Of a DNA stretch of 64,000 bases, positions 36,163 to 44,706 are shown one piece after another. The stretch is from Argonema antarcticum A004/B2. GTDB taxonomy: Bacteria; Cyanobacteriota; Cyanobacteriia; Cyanobacteriales; Aerosakkonemataceae. Each line of letters starts with the position of its first letter. The stretch's first letter is position 1. The notes under the pieces were generated by a model. The model was not told the DNA's origin and searched no databases. It worked only from the letters and a program-made list of their open reading frames with translations. Where the stretch lies: contig NZ_JAIQZN010000001.1 of the NCBI RefSeq assembly GCF_023333585.1, forward strand, positions 124,001-188,000, in the 5' to 3' direction. A program made the translations under genes and the position numbers.

Positions 36163-36265
36163 TTATAACAATACCTTCGCCAAAATGAAAAATACCTTGA
36201 TTCGTAGGTTGGGTTTCGCTTCACTCAACCCAACCTACAAAAAAATGGCGAACGTATTGTTATAA
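36163..36265. repeat. MITE-like element (103 bp)
   Basis: Twenty-base inverted ends, TTATAACAATACCTTCGCCA and the complement of 36246-36265, differ at one base. The interior contains a 12-bp hairpin GTAGGTTGGGTT/AACCCAACCTAC. It lies between the CHAT gene and the HTH gene. The rest of the gap (36266-36411) is AT-rich and should hold the promoter of the HTH gene. Confidence 0.75.
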
Positions 36266-36411
36266 GTAGACAGTTATTGCCAATAACGTATAGATATGTT
36301 AAGACTTATTACTAAATTATTAAACTGACTTGACAGACATTTTTGCTGTGTTAGTTTTGAGTTGTTTCGTGATACGTCAATGCAATATTACAGTCATAGG
36401 AGTTTCATGCA

Positions 36412-37035
36412 ATGGCTACTTTTCGGATTCAAGAATTGGCAGAAGCAAAAGGTTTAACTATAGAGGAACTGAGCGAAGTTTCTGGCGTTTCTATGAAGAG
36501 GATACAAAGATATTATACGACTACATCTTTTACATCTGTTGAGATCACAGAACAAACGGCTGGTGAACTCAGACAAATAGCAGCTAAGTTGGATTTACCT
36601 GTAATGGAGTTAGTAAAGCCTGTACTAAAAAGGGCTGCTTTCAAGCTTAATATTATCAAGATTGCTCAAAAGAAGGGTATAACGCTAGAAGAATTGAGCG
36701 AACGTTCTGGCGTACATCCTTCTTTTATTGACTTTTACAGTACTCAAACTATCTCTAAAGATAAGCTTGCTGAAGATCCTTATCAAATGCACATAAGTGA
36801 AATTAGTAAAGCTTTAGAAGTTTCTCCTGAAGATTTAAAAGTTGTGTCAGATCTAGCAATAACTATATTTCCTCTTGAAGAATTTGCAAAAGAAAGAAAC
36901 TTATCTTTAGAGGAACTTAGCTTGATTACAGATATACCTGTTGAGTTGATAAATTTAATCAAGACGCACCCTGTAAATCTAGCCAGACTGGGTAGTGAGT
37001 TGGGTTTTTTTGGGTGGTGTTGTGGAAAGTGTTAA
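36412..37035 (+). CDS. Triple-repeat HTH protein
   Basis: A 207-residue protein built of three XRE-like units with a period of about 75 residues. They are FRIQELAEAKGLTIEELSEV (from 4), LNIIKIAQKKGITLEELSER (from 79) and FPLEEFAKERNLSLEELSLI (from 153). The first two units are followed by a helix ending in a LDLPVMELVK or LEVSPEDLK sequence. The third is cut short and the protein ends FFGWCCGKC after a run of seven T bases, which may mark a slippage frameshift. DNA binding is likely; the target is unknown. It lies between the CHAT gene and the membrane pentapeptide gene. Confidence 0.75.
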   Translation: MATFRIQELAEAKGLTIEELSEVSGVSMKRIQRYYTTTSFTSVEITEQTAGELRQIAAKLDLPVMELVKPVLKRAAFKLNIIKIAQKKGITLEELSERSGVHPSFIDFYSTQTISKDKLAEDPYQMHISEISKALEVSPEDLKVVSDLAITIFPLEEFAKERNLSLEELSLITDIPVELINLIKTHPVNLARLGSELGFFGWCCGKC

Positions 37036-37043
37036 TATCAATA

Positions 37044-37099
37044 GACAGAATTAATTACACTATGACTTATGGCTAAGTTATAGTGTAATTAATTCTGTC
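37044..37099. repeat. Long near-perfect hairpin
   Basis: Arms of 26 bp (37044-37069 and 37074-37099), beginning GACAGAATTAATTACACTAT, pair with a single mismatch around a 4-base TGGC loop. It lies 8 bp after the HTH stop and 40 bp before the next start. It has no T tract, so it may be a small palindromic element, an mRNA processing or stability element, or an operator rather than a classical terminator. Confidence 0.75.
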
Positions 37100-37139
37100 C
37101 AACTACTTAGGAATATGTGTCGTTTTTACAAAAATTAAT

Positions 37140-38963
37140 ATGAAAATTTTTAATCAAGATATTCGTAGTCATAATTTTAAAAAAATTAGTTTAAATAATA
37201 GAGATTTCAAAAAAGCACAAGCAGGACATAAAAATATTCAAAAAGTGTTAATTTTAACTGGGGAAATACTCCTATGTTGTTTGTTAAGTCTCGCAGCTAT
37301 TGTAGCAGGAAAAATGCAAATATACATTATACTACATAAGATGAATTTTATAAGATTAGCAATTAGCTCAAGTATATATATGTGTAGTTTGATGTTCTTT
37401 ATAATAGAGGTACAAGAATTGACAATATTGCTCACATTTATTTCGACATTAGCTACCATTAGTATAATATTTTATAGTGATCTTAATAGAGAAATATTTA
37501 CTTTTAGTTTTACTTTTAGTGTAAGTATAATTATAGCTTTATTGGGAGCAATTTCTATAGCATTATTTGGATCTTTTTGTCTTATATCTGGCGGATTAGT
37601 AGGAGAGTTTCTAGCTTTTTTAGCATCGGGATTTACTATAACGGTGTTATCTTGGTTTCTGACTGATTTTTCATCAAAACAGAGAATACTTGAATTTACA
37701 ATAACTTTAATTTCTGCGATCGCAGTCATCCTTACAGGTGCTATTATCGCTCGAAAAGCAGTTAGAGGATCTCCTAAATTTGCCTGGATCAGAGAAAAAG
37801 CAGTATTTTGGGCTACAATAGGTGGAACCTCATTTTATGGATCGGATTTAACAGATGCTTGCTTTGATGGAGCAGATTTACCCCATACAGATTTTAGAAA
37901 AGCAATTTTAACTCGGACTAGCTTTGAAGGCGCAACTAGATTAGACCTTTCTCGACTGCAAGGAACTATATTAGAGCAGCCAAAAGTAAGAAAATTGCTG
38001 ACAACAAAAATAGGTCGTAATGAAGATTATACGGGAGCTAATTTTGAAGGTGCAAATTTGAGAGGAGCAGACCTTACAGACGCACTCTTAAAAGAAGTTA
38101 AGGCGTTAGACGCAGATTTTTCTGGAGCGAATCTTACAGGAATTTGTATAGAAAATTGGAGTATTAATAGTGAGACTCGTTTTGCGGGTGTTCAATGCGA
38201 CTACATCTACCGAGAATTGGATCAAAATGGCCATCCGATTGATCAATATCCTATCGATCGCAACTTTGAGCCTAGAGAATTTGAATCTCTGTATCAGGAA
38301 GTTGGCAACGTTGTTGAGTTAATTTTCAAAGAAGGCGTCAACTGGCGTGCTTTTAGCTTTACCCTCCAAAAACTTCAAGTAGAAGATGAAGGATTAGGAT
38401 TACAACTTAAGGGAATCGAAAAACGAGGAGATTTGTGGGTTGTTAAAGTAACGCATAATGAAAATGCTTCAAAGCGGGATGTTGAACAGTACCTTCAGGT
38501 CAGGTATGAAGAAATGAAGCAGCTACTGACTGCCAAAGAACAACAAATTAACCAATTATTAGGAATTGCGACCAATCAAGCTGAAGCTTTGAAAAATTAT
38601 AGTAAGCAATCTTTTGGTAATAGTTTTTTCATTACAGGTAGTACGATTACTAATCTAGCTGGTTCTGGACAAATTGATTATGACGAAGCTGCTAGTAAAA
38701 TTCGCAGTATTGTTGCTAATAGTGGTGATTTATCTCAAGTCGCCCCTGTCGCTCAAAATTTTTTACAGCAACTTCAAAATCAAAGCGTTGCGACTTCTTC
38801 AGTACAACAAGCTGAACTGATTCAGCAAGTAATTTTGACAGAGGCGAAAAAAGATACTTTCTTTAAGCAGTTTCTTCTCCAACAAGGTCAACAAATTGTT
38901 GAAGCAATCCCAGAGAGTGCGATCGCAACAGCGATTCGGAATGCGATCTTACAACTGCGTTAG
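37140..38963 (+). CDS. Membrane protein with pentapeptide repeats and C-terminal ITNLxGSG module
   Basis: A 607-residue protein. The N-terminal part has about five TM segments (roughly 38-58, 70-110, 125-150, 155-175 and 185-205). Pentapeptide repeats follow (DLTDACFDGADLPHTDF from about 237, then NFEGANLRGADLTDALL from about 301, then ADFSGANLTG). A domain at 375-460 (SLYQEVGNVVELIFKEGVNW, then VTHNENASKRDVEQYL) precedes a coiled coil, a beta segment SFFITGSTITNLAGSGQI (about 496-512) and a helical tail rich in Gln. The ITNLxGSG motif matches that of the CHAT protein at 34989. The function is unknown; a membrane-linked sensor or effector is inferred. Confidence 0.8.
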   Translation: MKIFNQDIRSHNFKKISLNNRDFKKAQAGHKNIQKVLILTGEILLCCLLSLAAIVAGKMQIYIILHKMNFIRLAISSSIYMCSLMFFIIEVQELTILLTFISTLATISIIFYSDLNREIFTFSFTFSVSIIIALLGAISIALFGSFCLISGGLVGEFLAFLASGFTITVLSWFLTDFSSKQRILEFTITLISAIAVILTGAIIARKAVRGSPKFAWIREKAVFWATIGGTSFYGSDLTDACFDGADLPHTDFRKAILTRTSFEGATRLDLSRLQGTILEQPKVRKLLTTKIGRNEDYTGANFEGANLRGADLTDALLKEVKALDADFSGANLTGICIENWSINSETRFAGVQCDYIYRELDQNGHPIDQYPIDRNFEPREFESLYQEVGNVVELIFKEGVNWRAFSFTLQKLQVEDEGLGLQLKGIEKRGDLWVVKVTHNENASKRDVEQYLQVRYEEMKQLLTAKEQQINQLLGIATNQAEALKNYSKQSFGNSFFITGSTITNLAGSGQIDYDEAASKIRSIVANSGDLSQVAPVAQNFLQQLQNQSVATSSVQQAELIQQVILTEAKKDTFFKQFLLQQGQQIVEAIPESAIATAIRNAILQLR

Positions 38964-39060
38964 CGCCAATATTCTCCAGCAATTCGCCACCGAAATTCAC
39001 CGCGCAACTAGCATTTCCGTGCATTACGTACCAATAAGATAGTAGGGGAAAATTTTAGAT

Positions 39061-39714
39061 TCAAGAATAGCTAAATTCAACAGATCTTTGTCCCACAACT
39101 TCCGGTACGCCCGCAACTAAACGCAAATCGTCGCAGTAAAAGGTGAACCAAGGCTGACCTAAATTTAACCGGGCAAAAGTACTTTCTGGGGGGACTTCCA
39201 ATTCGCCGCTAACTAATCCCACGCGAGACTGAAACTCACCTTTGAATAACAGTAAATCAGAATCCAGAGAACCGAAACACATCCCAGATAACGGCAGTGG
39301 GAATGCTAAACTTGGCTGGGTGTAGGTGAGGCCGCAAAGTAATCGGTTTCCTTGACGGACAATAACGCGATTACGATCGTTTTCCCAAGTAAACTCAGCC
39401 ATTTCTTTGGGCAATCCCCAAATTTCTCGACCCCCAGCTAGAGAGTCTGGATTGTCTACATATATATGAGAAATCCAAGCACCGATTTTGTCTGCATAAC
39501 GCGCAAAACCTGCAACAACAATCAACTCGTTATATTCCATAACTGAACCGAAACTGTAGGAAGATATATAAATTCCTCCTAAAGTTTTTCCAGGCCAAAA
39601 AGAGATGATTTCTAATTCTGAGGGAATGAAGGGACGCGCTTTTTCAATATCTATCAACTGCAATGTCTGAACGGCGTAGCCTTGTAGTGTCCAAGGTGCT
39701 TGGGGATATGGCAT
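39061..39714 (-). CDS. Acetoacetate decarboxylase family protein
   Basis: A 217-residue protein of the acetoacetate-decarboxylase-like fold: PWTLQGYAVQTLQLIDIEKA, GGIYISSYSFGSVMEYNELI, then WISHIYVDNPDSLAGGREIWG with LPKEMAEF. The Lys in LPKEM is at about the Schiff-base Lys region. The family includes acetoacetate decarboxylases and many enzymes with other substrates, so the reaction is not certain. It lies 170 bp from dnaK on the same strand. Confidence 0.85.
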   Translation of the reverse strand: MPYPQAPWTLQGYAVQTLQLIDIEKARPFIPSELEIISFWPGKTLGGIYISSYSFGSVMEYNELIVVAGFARYADKIGAWISHIYVDNPDSLAGGREIWGLPKEMAEFTWENDRNRVIVRQGNRLLCGLTYTQPSLAFPLPLSGMCFGSLDSDLLLFKGEFQSRVGLVSGELEVPPESTFARLNLGQPWFTFYCDDLRLVAGVPEVVGQRSVEFSYS

Positions 39715-39785
39715 TTGATGCTCCTTTTATACCAAAGTGCTGAGTGCTGAGTGCTGAGTACAAACAAAGTGTCGATATAAAACCA

Positions 39786-39833
39786 AAAAGGGTTGATAAT
39801 GAGTGCGATCGCACTTTTATTATCAACCCTTTT
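39786..39833. terminator. Hairpin downstream of dnaK
   Basis: AAAAGGGTTGATAAT (39786-39800) and its exact complement (39819-39833) flank an 18-base loop that itself contains a HIP1 octamer. It lies about 50 bp after the dnaK stop and before the decarboxylase start, with GCTGAGT heptamers nearby (39729-39760). It may terminate dnaK transcription. Confidence 0.55.
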
Positions 39834-39883
39834 CTCAAAAGTCATTTGTCAATGACTGCTGACTAATGACCAATGACTAATGA

Positions 39884-41800
39884 CTACTTAGTGTCAGAGA
39901 ATTCGGCGTCAATTACATCATCGCCACTGCCGCTAGAAGTTCCGGGAGAAGCTCCACCATCAGGGCCAGGGCCGGGGCCACCAGCACCACCAGCGCCAGC
40001 TTGTTGATAGATATTGCTGCCGATCGCAAACAGAGTTTGTTGCACTTCTGGCATCAAAGTCTTGATTTGATCGTCATCTTCCTTAGCAACAGCATCTTTC
40101 AGGTCTTTGATCAAACCTTCCAGCTTAGTTTTGTCAGCGGCGGGAACTTTGTCACCCAACTCTTGGAGTTGCTTCTCAGCTTGGTAAGACAGAGAGTCTG
40201 CTTGGTTCTTGCGATCGATCTTTTCGCGACGTTCCTTGTCAGTAGCCGCATTTTGTTCCGCTTGCTTGACCATCTTCTCAACTTCGTCTTTCGCCAGAGT
40301 GGAAGCACCAGTGATGCTGATGGATTGCACCTTACCAGTACCTTTATCCTTCGCCGTAACGTTGAGAATACCGTTGGCATCAATATCGAAGGTTACTTCA
40401 ATTTGAGGAACGCCGCGTGGTGCTGCGGGAATTCCATCTAGGCGGAAGTTACCCAAACTCTTGTTGTCGTTAGACATTTCCCGTTCGCCTTGCAGAACGT
40501 GGATTTCCACATTCGTTTGACCATCCACAGCGGTAGAGAAAACTTCCGACTTCTTGGTAGGAATGGTGGTGTTGCGTGGGATAATCTTGGTCATCACACC
40601 GCCCAAGGTTTCCACACCCAGAGACAGGGGACTCACATCAAGCAGCAGGATGTCTTTCACTTCACCAGAAAGGACACCAGCTTGAATCGCGGCACCAATT
40701 GCCACCACTTCATCCGGGTTGACGCTTTGGTTGGGGTCTTTACCGAGTGTACGCTTCACCACCTCGTGTACTGCGGGAATCCGGGTAGAACCACCGACTA
40801 GCACCACCTCATCAAGCGCAGATTTGTCGATTTTGGCATCGCGGATCGCGTTCTCTACGGGGATGCGGCAGCGATCGATCAAATCGGAGCAGAGTTCTTC
40901 AAACTTAGCCCGCGTCAGGGTCATATCCAGGTGTTTCGGGCCTTCCTGGGTAGCCGTGATAAAGGGTAGGTTGATTTCAGCTTGAGTGACGCTAGACAGT
41001 TCGATCTTGGCCTTTTCAGCGGCTTCTGTCAGGCGTTGCAGCGCTTGTCTGTCTTTCCGCAGCTCAATGCCTTCATCTTTCTTAAATTGATCTGCCAGAT
41101 AGTCAACGATTTTCTTATCGAAGTCGTCACCACCCAAGTGGGTATCACCAGAAGTCGCCAGCACTTCAAACACGCCGTCGCCAACTTCCAGGATAGATAC
41201 GTCGAACGTACCGCCACCCAAGTCAAAAACTAAGATAGTTTCGTTGCTCTTTTTGTCAAGTCCGTAAGCCAGAGAAGCAGCGGTAGGTTCGTTGATAATC
41301 CGCAGCACTTCAATCCCGGCAATCTTACCGGCATCTTTGGTAGCTTGACGCTGGGAGTCGTTGAAGTAAGCCGGAACGGTGATTACAGCTTGGGTAACGG
41401 TTTCACCCAGGTATTTGCTGGCATCGTCTACCAGCTTACGCAGTACTTGAGCGGAAATTTCTTCAGGCGCAAATTGCTTACTTTGCGCGGGACAGTCGAG
41501 TTTAACGTTGCCGTTGTTGTCGCGCAGGGCCTTATAAGATACTTCGGTTGCTTCGTGGGTAATTTCCTCGAATCGACGACCGATGAAGCGCTTAACGGAA
41601 TAAAAGGTATTTTCGGGGTTCATCACCGATTGGCGCTTGGCGATTTGACCGACAAGGCGATCGCCGTTCTTCGCGTATGCTACAACGGAAGGCGTAGTCC
41701 GAAAACCCTCTGCGTTGGCAATAACTGTGGGTTTGCCACCTTCCATTACAGCCACACAGGAGTTAGTCGTACCTAAGTCAATTCCAACTACTTTTGCCAT
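39884..41800 (-). CDS. dnaK: Chaperone protein DnaK (Hsp70)
   Basis: A 638-residue Hsp70 with [20 protein letters not shown], the [17 protein letters not shown] hinge, [34 protein letters not shown] and a substrate-binding domain ([28 protein letters not shown]). The C-terminus is a Gly/Pro-rich tail ending [10 protein letters not shown]. It folds proteins with DnaJ and GrpE, neither of which is adjacent. Length and motifs are typical of the housekeeping cyanobacterial DnaK. The identification is secure. Confidence 0.98.
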   Translation of the reverse strand: MAKVVGIDLGTTNSCVAVMEGGKPTVIANAEGFRTTPSVVAYAKNGDRLVGQIAKRQSVMNPENTFYSVKRFIGRRFEEITHEATEVSYKALRDNNGNVKLDCPAQSKQFAPEEISAQVLRKLVDDASKYLGETVTQAVITVPAYFNDSQRQATKDAGKIAGIEVLRIINEPTAASLAYGLDKKSNETILVFDLGGGTFDVSILEVGDGVFEVLATSGDTHLGGDDFDKKIVDYLADQFKKDEGIELRKDRQALQRLTEAAEKAKIELSSVTQAEINLPFITATQEGPKHLDMTLTRAKFEELCSDLIDRCRIPVENAIRDAKIDKSALDEVVLVGGSTRIPAVHEVVKRTLGKDPNQSVNPDEVVAIGAAIQAGVLSGEVKDILLLDVSPLSLGVETLGGVMTKIIPRNTTIPTKKSEVFSTAVDGQTNVEIHVLQGEREMSNDNKSLGNFRLDGIPAAPRGVPQIEVTFDIDANGILNVTAKDKGTGKVQSISITGASTLAKDEVEKMVKQAEQNAATDKERREKIDRKNQADSLSYQAEKQLQELGDKVPAADKTKLEGLIKDLKDAVAKEDDDQIKTLMPEVQQTLFAIGSNIYQQAGAGGAGGPGPGPDGGASPGTSSGSGDDVIDAEFSDTK

Positions 41801-42275
41801 AAGAGTGTTCGGGTTCCATTAACTACAAAAATTTTGGCTCTCGATTGACCAGCCGAATCTTGGAAGATGCTTTGACTACAAACTGTCTCAACCGAGTCCA
41901 TTCAGCAGCTTTGTCCAGTTTGAATACTGTCAGTTCACTGAAAGACTAATCTCTATACTGATTGCGGTTAGGTTTCTCTTGAAGGGGGGTTTCCCGAACC
42001 TTGGGGGGGACGGTTAGCTTTCAAGAGGCGTCGTGTCGCTGTAGTCGCTTTACATCTTTCGATCGCTGCCACTGAATCTAATAGTAGGCATATCCACCGA
42101 CTTGGGGTTTAGGGTGAACCGTAATCAATTAGTCGTGTTTGCCGTCAGGAGGGGGAAATGGGGGAAGTGGGAGAGTGGGAGAGTGGGGGATAAAGCTAAA
42201 AAACCCGGCTCCGACCGACTTGTTATGTTAGATTAACAGTTGATTATTAAAATTAATCTGATATCAAGCCACAAT
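41801..42275. other. Divergent gap between dnaK and the Rpn nuclease gene
   Basis: The dnaK leader and promoter should lie on the minus strand here. A TATAGA-like -10 hexamer is visible in the complement of 41953-41960, but this is a weak call. No CIRCE element (TTAGCACTC repeats) was seen. A G-rich simple repeat (GTGGGAGA units) spans about 42155-42190. Confidence 0.35.
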
Positions 42276-43220
42276 ATGAAGTTTATTAACCCCAAAACAG
42301 ACTACGCTTTCAAAAAGATTTTTAGCTCCGATGATAGCCAAGATATTCTGATCAGTTTTCTGAATGCGATCGTCTATCAAGGTCAGCCTGTCATCGCCAG
42401 CTTAGAAATTATCGATCCCTACGCTCCCGGTCGCATTTCAGCTTTAAAAAACACTTATTTTGATGTAAAAGCTAAATTGAATAACGGCCAAAATGTCTTG
42501 ATAGAAATGCAAGCGTTTAATGTGCCTGCTTTTACCAAAAGGATTGCTTATAACACCGCTAAAGCTTACGCCAATCAACTTAAAATAGGGGAAGAGTATC
42601 TGGAAGTTAGACCTTTGATTTCATTAGCAGTGATGGATTTTACCCTGTTTGAAGTTTCTCAAACGGTAATTTCCCAATTTATTTTTAAAGAGAAGCACCA
42701 GCTATTTGATTATCCAGAATATCCGTTTGAGTTGGTATTTGTGGAGTTACCGAAATTTAAGAAAACTTTAGAGGAGTTAGAAAGTATAACGGATAAATGG
42801 CTGTATTTTTTGCGAAAAGCACCCGACCTGGAAATAGTACCACAAAAGATGGCAATTGTGCCAGAAATTGATAAAGCGTTTGCGATCGCCAATCGAATCA
42901 ATTTGAGTGTAGAGGAGTTGGAGGATTTGGAGAAGCGGGAACAGTTTGTCAGGGAACAAAAAGGATCGATCGAGTTTAGTCGTGAGGAAGGTCGTGAGGA
43001 AGGTCGTGAGGAAGGTCGTGAGGAAGGTCGTGCTGAGGGAATACAAACAGGTCAACTAACATTGGTGCAGCGACTATTAAGGCGACGATTTGGCGAAATT
43101 ACAGATGAAATTCTCAATCGTTTGGAGCAGTTATCATCAGATGACTTAATGGCTTTAGGTGATGCTATCTTCGATTTTTCCAGTTTAGCCGATTTAGTGG
43201 CTTGGTTGGAAACTAAGTAA
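42276..43220 (+). CDS. Rpn-family PD-(D/E)XK nuclease/putative transposase with DUF4351 tail
   Basis: The ATG at 42276 (MKFINPKTDYAFKKIF) is the family start; the frame extends to 42240 without support. The 314-residue protein has the Rpn/transposase_31-type nuclease core (DVKAKLNNGQNVLIEMQAF, TKRIAYNTAKAYANQ), a charged linker made of GREE repeats, and the DUF4351 C-terminus (RLLRRRFGEI, LEQLSSDDLMALGDAI). Rpn proteins promote recombination and some act in phage defence. The linker is encoded by four GGTCGTGAGGAA-like 12-bp units (about 42984-43035). Confidence 0.9.
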   Translation: MKFINPKTDYAFKKIFSSDDSQDILISFLNAIVYQGQPVIASLEIIDPYAPGRISALKNTYFDVKAKLNNGQNVLIEMQAFNVPAFTKRIAYNTAKAYANQLKIGEEYLEVRPLISLAVMDFTLFEVSQTVISQFIFKEKHQLFDYPEYPFELVFVELPKFKKTLEELESITDKWLYFLRKAPDLEIVPQKMAIVPEIDKAFAIANRINLSVEELEDLEKREQFVREQKGSIEFSREEGREEGREEGREEGRAEGIQTGQLTLVQRLLRRRFGEITDEILNRLEQLSSDDLMALGDAIFDFSSLADLVAWLETK

Positions 43221-43251
43221 TTGTGCGATCGCGAAAGCAATTCATAAGGCT

Positions 43252-43698
43252 ATGATACCTAAAACTACTCAAAAACCGCTATACGATCGCGACTTTTTTC
43301 TATGGCTAGAAGACACGGCAGCCAGATTGAAAGCGCGGGATATCGATAATTTAGATTGGGATAATTTGGTGGAGGAAATCGAAGCTTTGGGTATTTCGCA
43401 AAAGCACGAAGTAGAAAGCGGTTTAAAAACAATTTTAGCTCACCTTCTCAAACGATGCTACGTGCCTCTCCCCGATTGTTTTCGAGGTTGGCAAGTTACT
43501 ATTCGTACACAGCGCAATGATTTGCAGCGCCTTCTCAAAAAAGCACCAAGCTTACGCAATCATCTGCTAACAGAATTTGATGATATTTACCAAGAAGCGC
43601 TTTCCGAAGTGTGTGAAGAATATCCCGAAACTCAGTTTGCGCAGACATGGGAATTTAGCCGCGATTTGGATGCAATTTTAACAGAAATATTTTGGTAA
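43252..43698 (+). CDS. DUF29 family protein
   Basis: A 148-residue DUF29 protein: LYDRDFFLWLEDTAARLKAR, NLVEEIEALGISQKHEVESG, ILAHLLKRCYVPLPDC. It is 32 bp after the Rpn gene and may be cotranscribed. DUF29 function is not known. It resembles the protein at 18457 in layout but is clearly diverged. Confidence 0.9.
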   Translation: MIPKTTQKPLYDRDFFLWLEDTAARLKARDIDNLDWDNLVEEIEALGISQKHEVESGLKTILAHLLKRCYVPLPDCFRGWQVTIRTQRNDLQRLLKKAPSLRNHLLTEFDDIYQEALSEVCEEYPETQFAQTWEFSRDLDAILTEIFW

Positions 43699-43710
43699 AA
43701 TGAATATTAT

Positions 43711-44295
43711 CTATGATTGGTTAGTGAAGTCGATGTTTTCATAAAGTTCTGCAATTTTAATTTGAAACTCAAATACCCTAAAGGATAGGGTAACATTGGG
43801 ATCGTCGTATTCGGAAAAAATCCATTGATTAACAGCAGTTTTAACATAATGTTCAACATGAATTCGATATTGATCGATTAAAAGATATTCTTGAAAAGTG
43901 GGAATAGTGCGATAGGCAGCAAATTTTTCACTGCGGTCATAATTTTGGGTAGATTTAGATAGAACTTCGCCAATAAAGCAAGGATTTATTACTGTGTCTT
44001 TGCGTCCAGTTTGCAATTCTAGCGGCTTTTGGAGTACCATCACATCCGGGTAGGTATAGAGGCTAACATCTGGAATCCAAAGTCTTTGATCGACATAAAA
44101 AGTTCGGTAAGCTTTTCCTTTGAGAGCAAGCTTAAGAAGAATATAGAGGTTTCCAGCAATATCGTTATGATTAGGTGTTCCACCAGTCATCGGGATAATT
44201 TCTCCATTGTAATATTCGTTGCGAGTTTCTGAGGCAATTTCAAGTTCTAGATATTCTTCAGCAGTGTAGTTTTTTGTCTCAATTTGAGCAATCAT
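43711..44295 (-). CDS. Uma2 family endonuclease-fold protein
   Basis: A 194-residue DUF820/Uma2 protein: YTAEEYLELEIASETRNEYY, GEIIPMTGGTPNHN, YTYPDVMVLQKP and FIGEVLSKSTQNYDR, then KFAAYRTIPTFQEYLLIDQ. The Asp in YPDV and the Glu in GEVLS fall at PD-(D/E)XK nuclease positions. Uma2 genes are highly expanded in cyanobacteria and their role is unsettled. It ends 13 bp from the convergent DUF29 gene. Confidence 0.9.
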   Translation of the reverse strand: MIAQIETKNYTAEEYLELEIASETRNEYYNGEIIPMTGGTPNHNDIAGNLYILLKLALKGKAYRTFYVDQRLWIPDVSLYTYPDVMVLQKPLELQTGRKDTVINPCFIGEVLSKSTQNYDRSEKFAAYRTIPTFQEYLLIDQYRIHVEHYVKTAVNQWIFSEYDDPNVTLSFRVFEFQIKIAELYENIDFTNQS

Positions 44296-44388
44296 GTCTG
44301 GTTTACTCCTAATGGGTTAAGTTGCTGGTTTGTCCAATTGCTGTTGTTTCATTGGTTTTAATAACTTGTTATTCTCCTATTTTAGACT

Positions 44389-44452
44389 GTAGGGTGCGTC
44401 AGAACTGTAAACTTTTTATAAGATTTAAGGTTTTCGGTCTGACGCACCCTAC
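44389..44452. repeat. MITE-like inverted repeat (GTAGGGTGCGTCAGA ends)
   Basis: Perfect 15-bp arms at 44389-44403 and 44438-44452 flank 34 AT-rich bases. The right arm supplies the TAG stop of the small HicB-like gene on the minus strand. A half copy with the same end occurs at about 47840-47860. Confidence 0.75.
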
Positions 44453-44622
44453 CATTCTTCTTCTAATTCTTCAAGGCACATTTCAATTACTTCGCGGATA
44501 TTGTGCATGAGTTCATCAATGGTTTCTCCTTGGCTATAGCAAGCCTTGAGTTGTGGAACTTCACCGATATATATTCCATCTTCATCACGTTCAATGACAA
44601 CGTAAAACTCTTTATTTTTCAT
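44449..44622 (-). CDS. HicB-like small protein
   Basis: A 57-residue gene. Translation gives MKNKEFYVVIERDEDGIYIG, then EVPQLKACYSQGETIDELMH and an acidic C-terminus, the HicB/UPF0150 fold. Its last codons and stop come from the inverted repeat at 44438-44452, so the C-terminus may have been altered by that element. Directly upstream (about 44638-44700, minus strand) a short unlinked frame reads WINQQLENLGIDLTKSRTK and may be the end of a lost partner gene. No intact HicA is seen. Confidence 0.8.
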   Translation of the reverse strand: MKNKEFYVVIERDEDGIYIGEVPQLKACYSQGETIDELMHNIREVIEMCLEELEEEW

Positions 44623-44706
44623 TATTTTGTTCTCGATTTTGTTAAATCAATTCCTAAGTTTTCAAGTTGTTGATTTATCCAAAGAGTTGCCCTTATTCAT
44701 ATCAGA

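Noticed and set aside
36412-37035. Reading the HTH gene as a phage repressor
   Set aside because: No integrase, phage structural gene or attachment site is near; the three repeated HTH units do not match a typical repressor.
41801-42240. CIRCE heat-shock operator upstream of dnaK
   Set aside because: No TTAGCACTC/GAGTGCTAA pair was found in the dnaK leader.
44322-44510. 62-residue plus-strand frame
   Set aside because: It crosses the inverted repeat and the antisense of the HicB-like gene.
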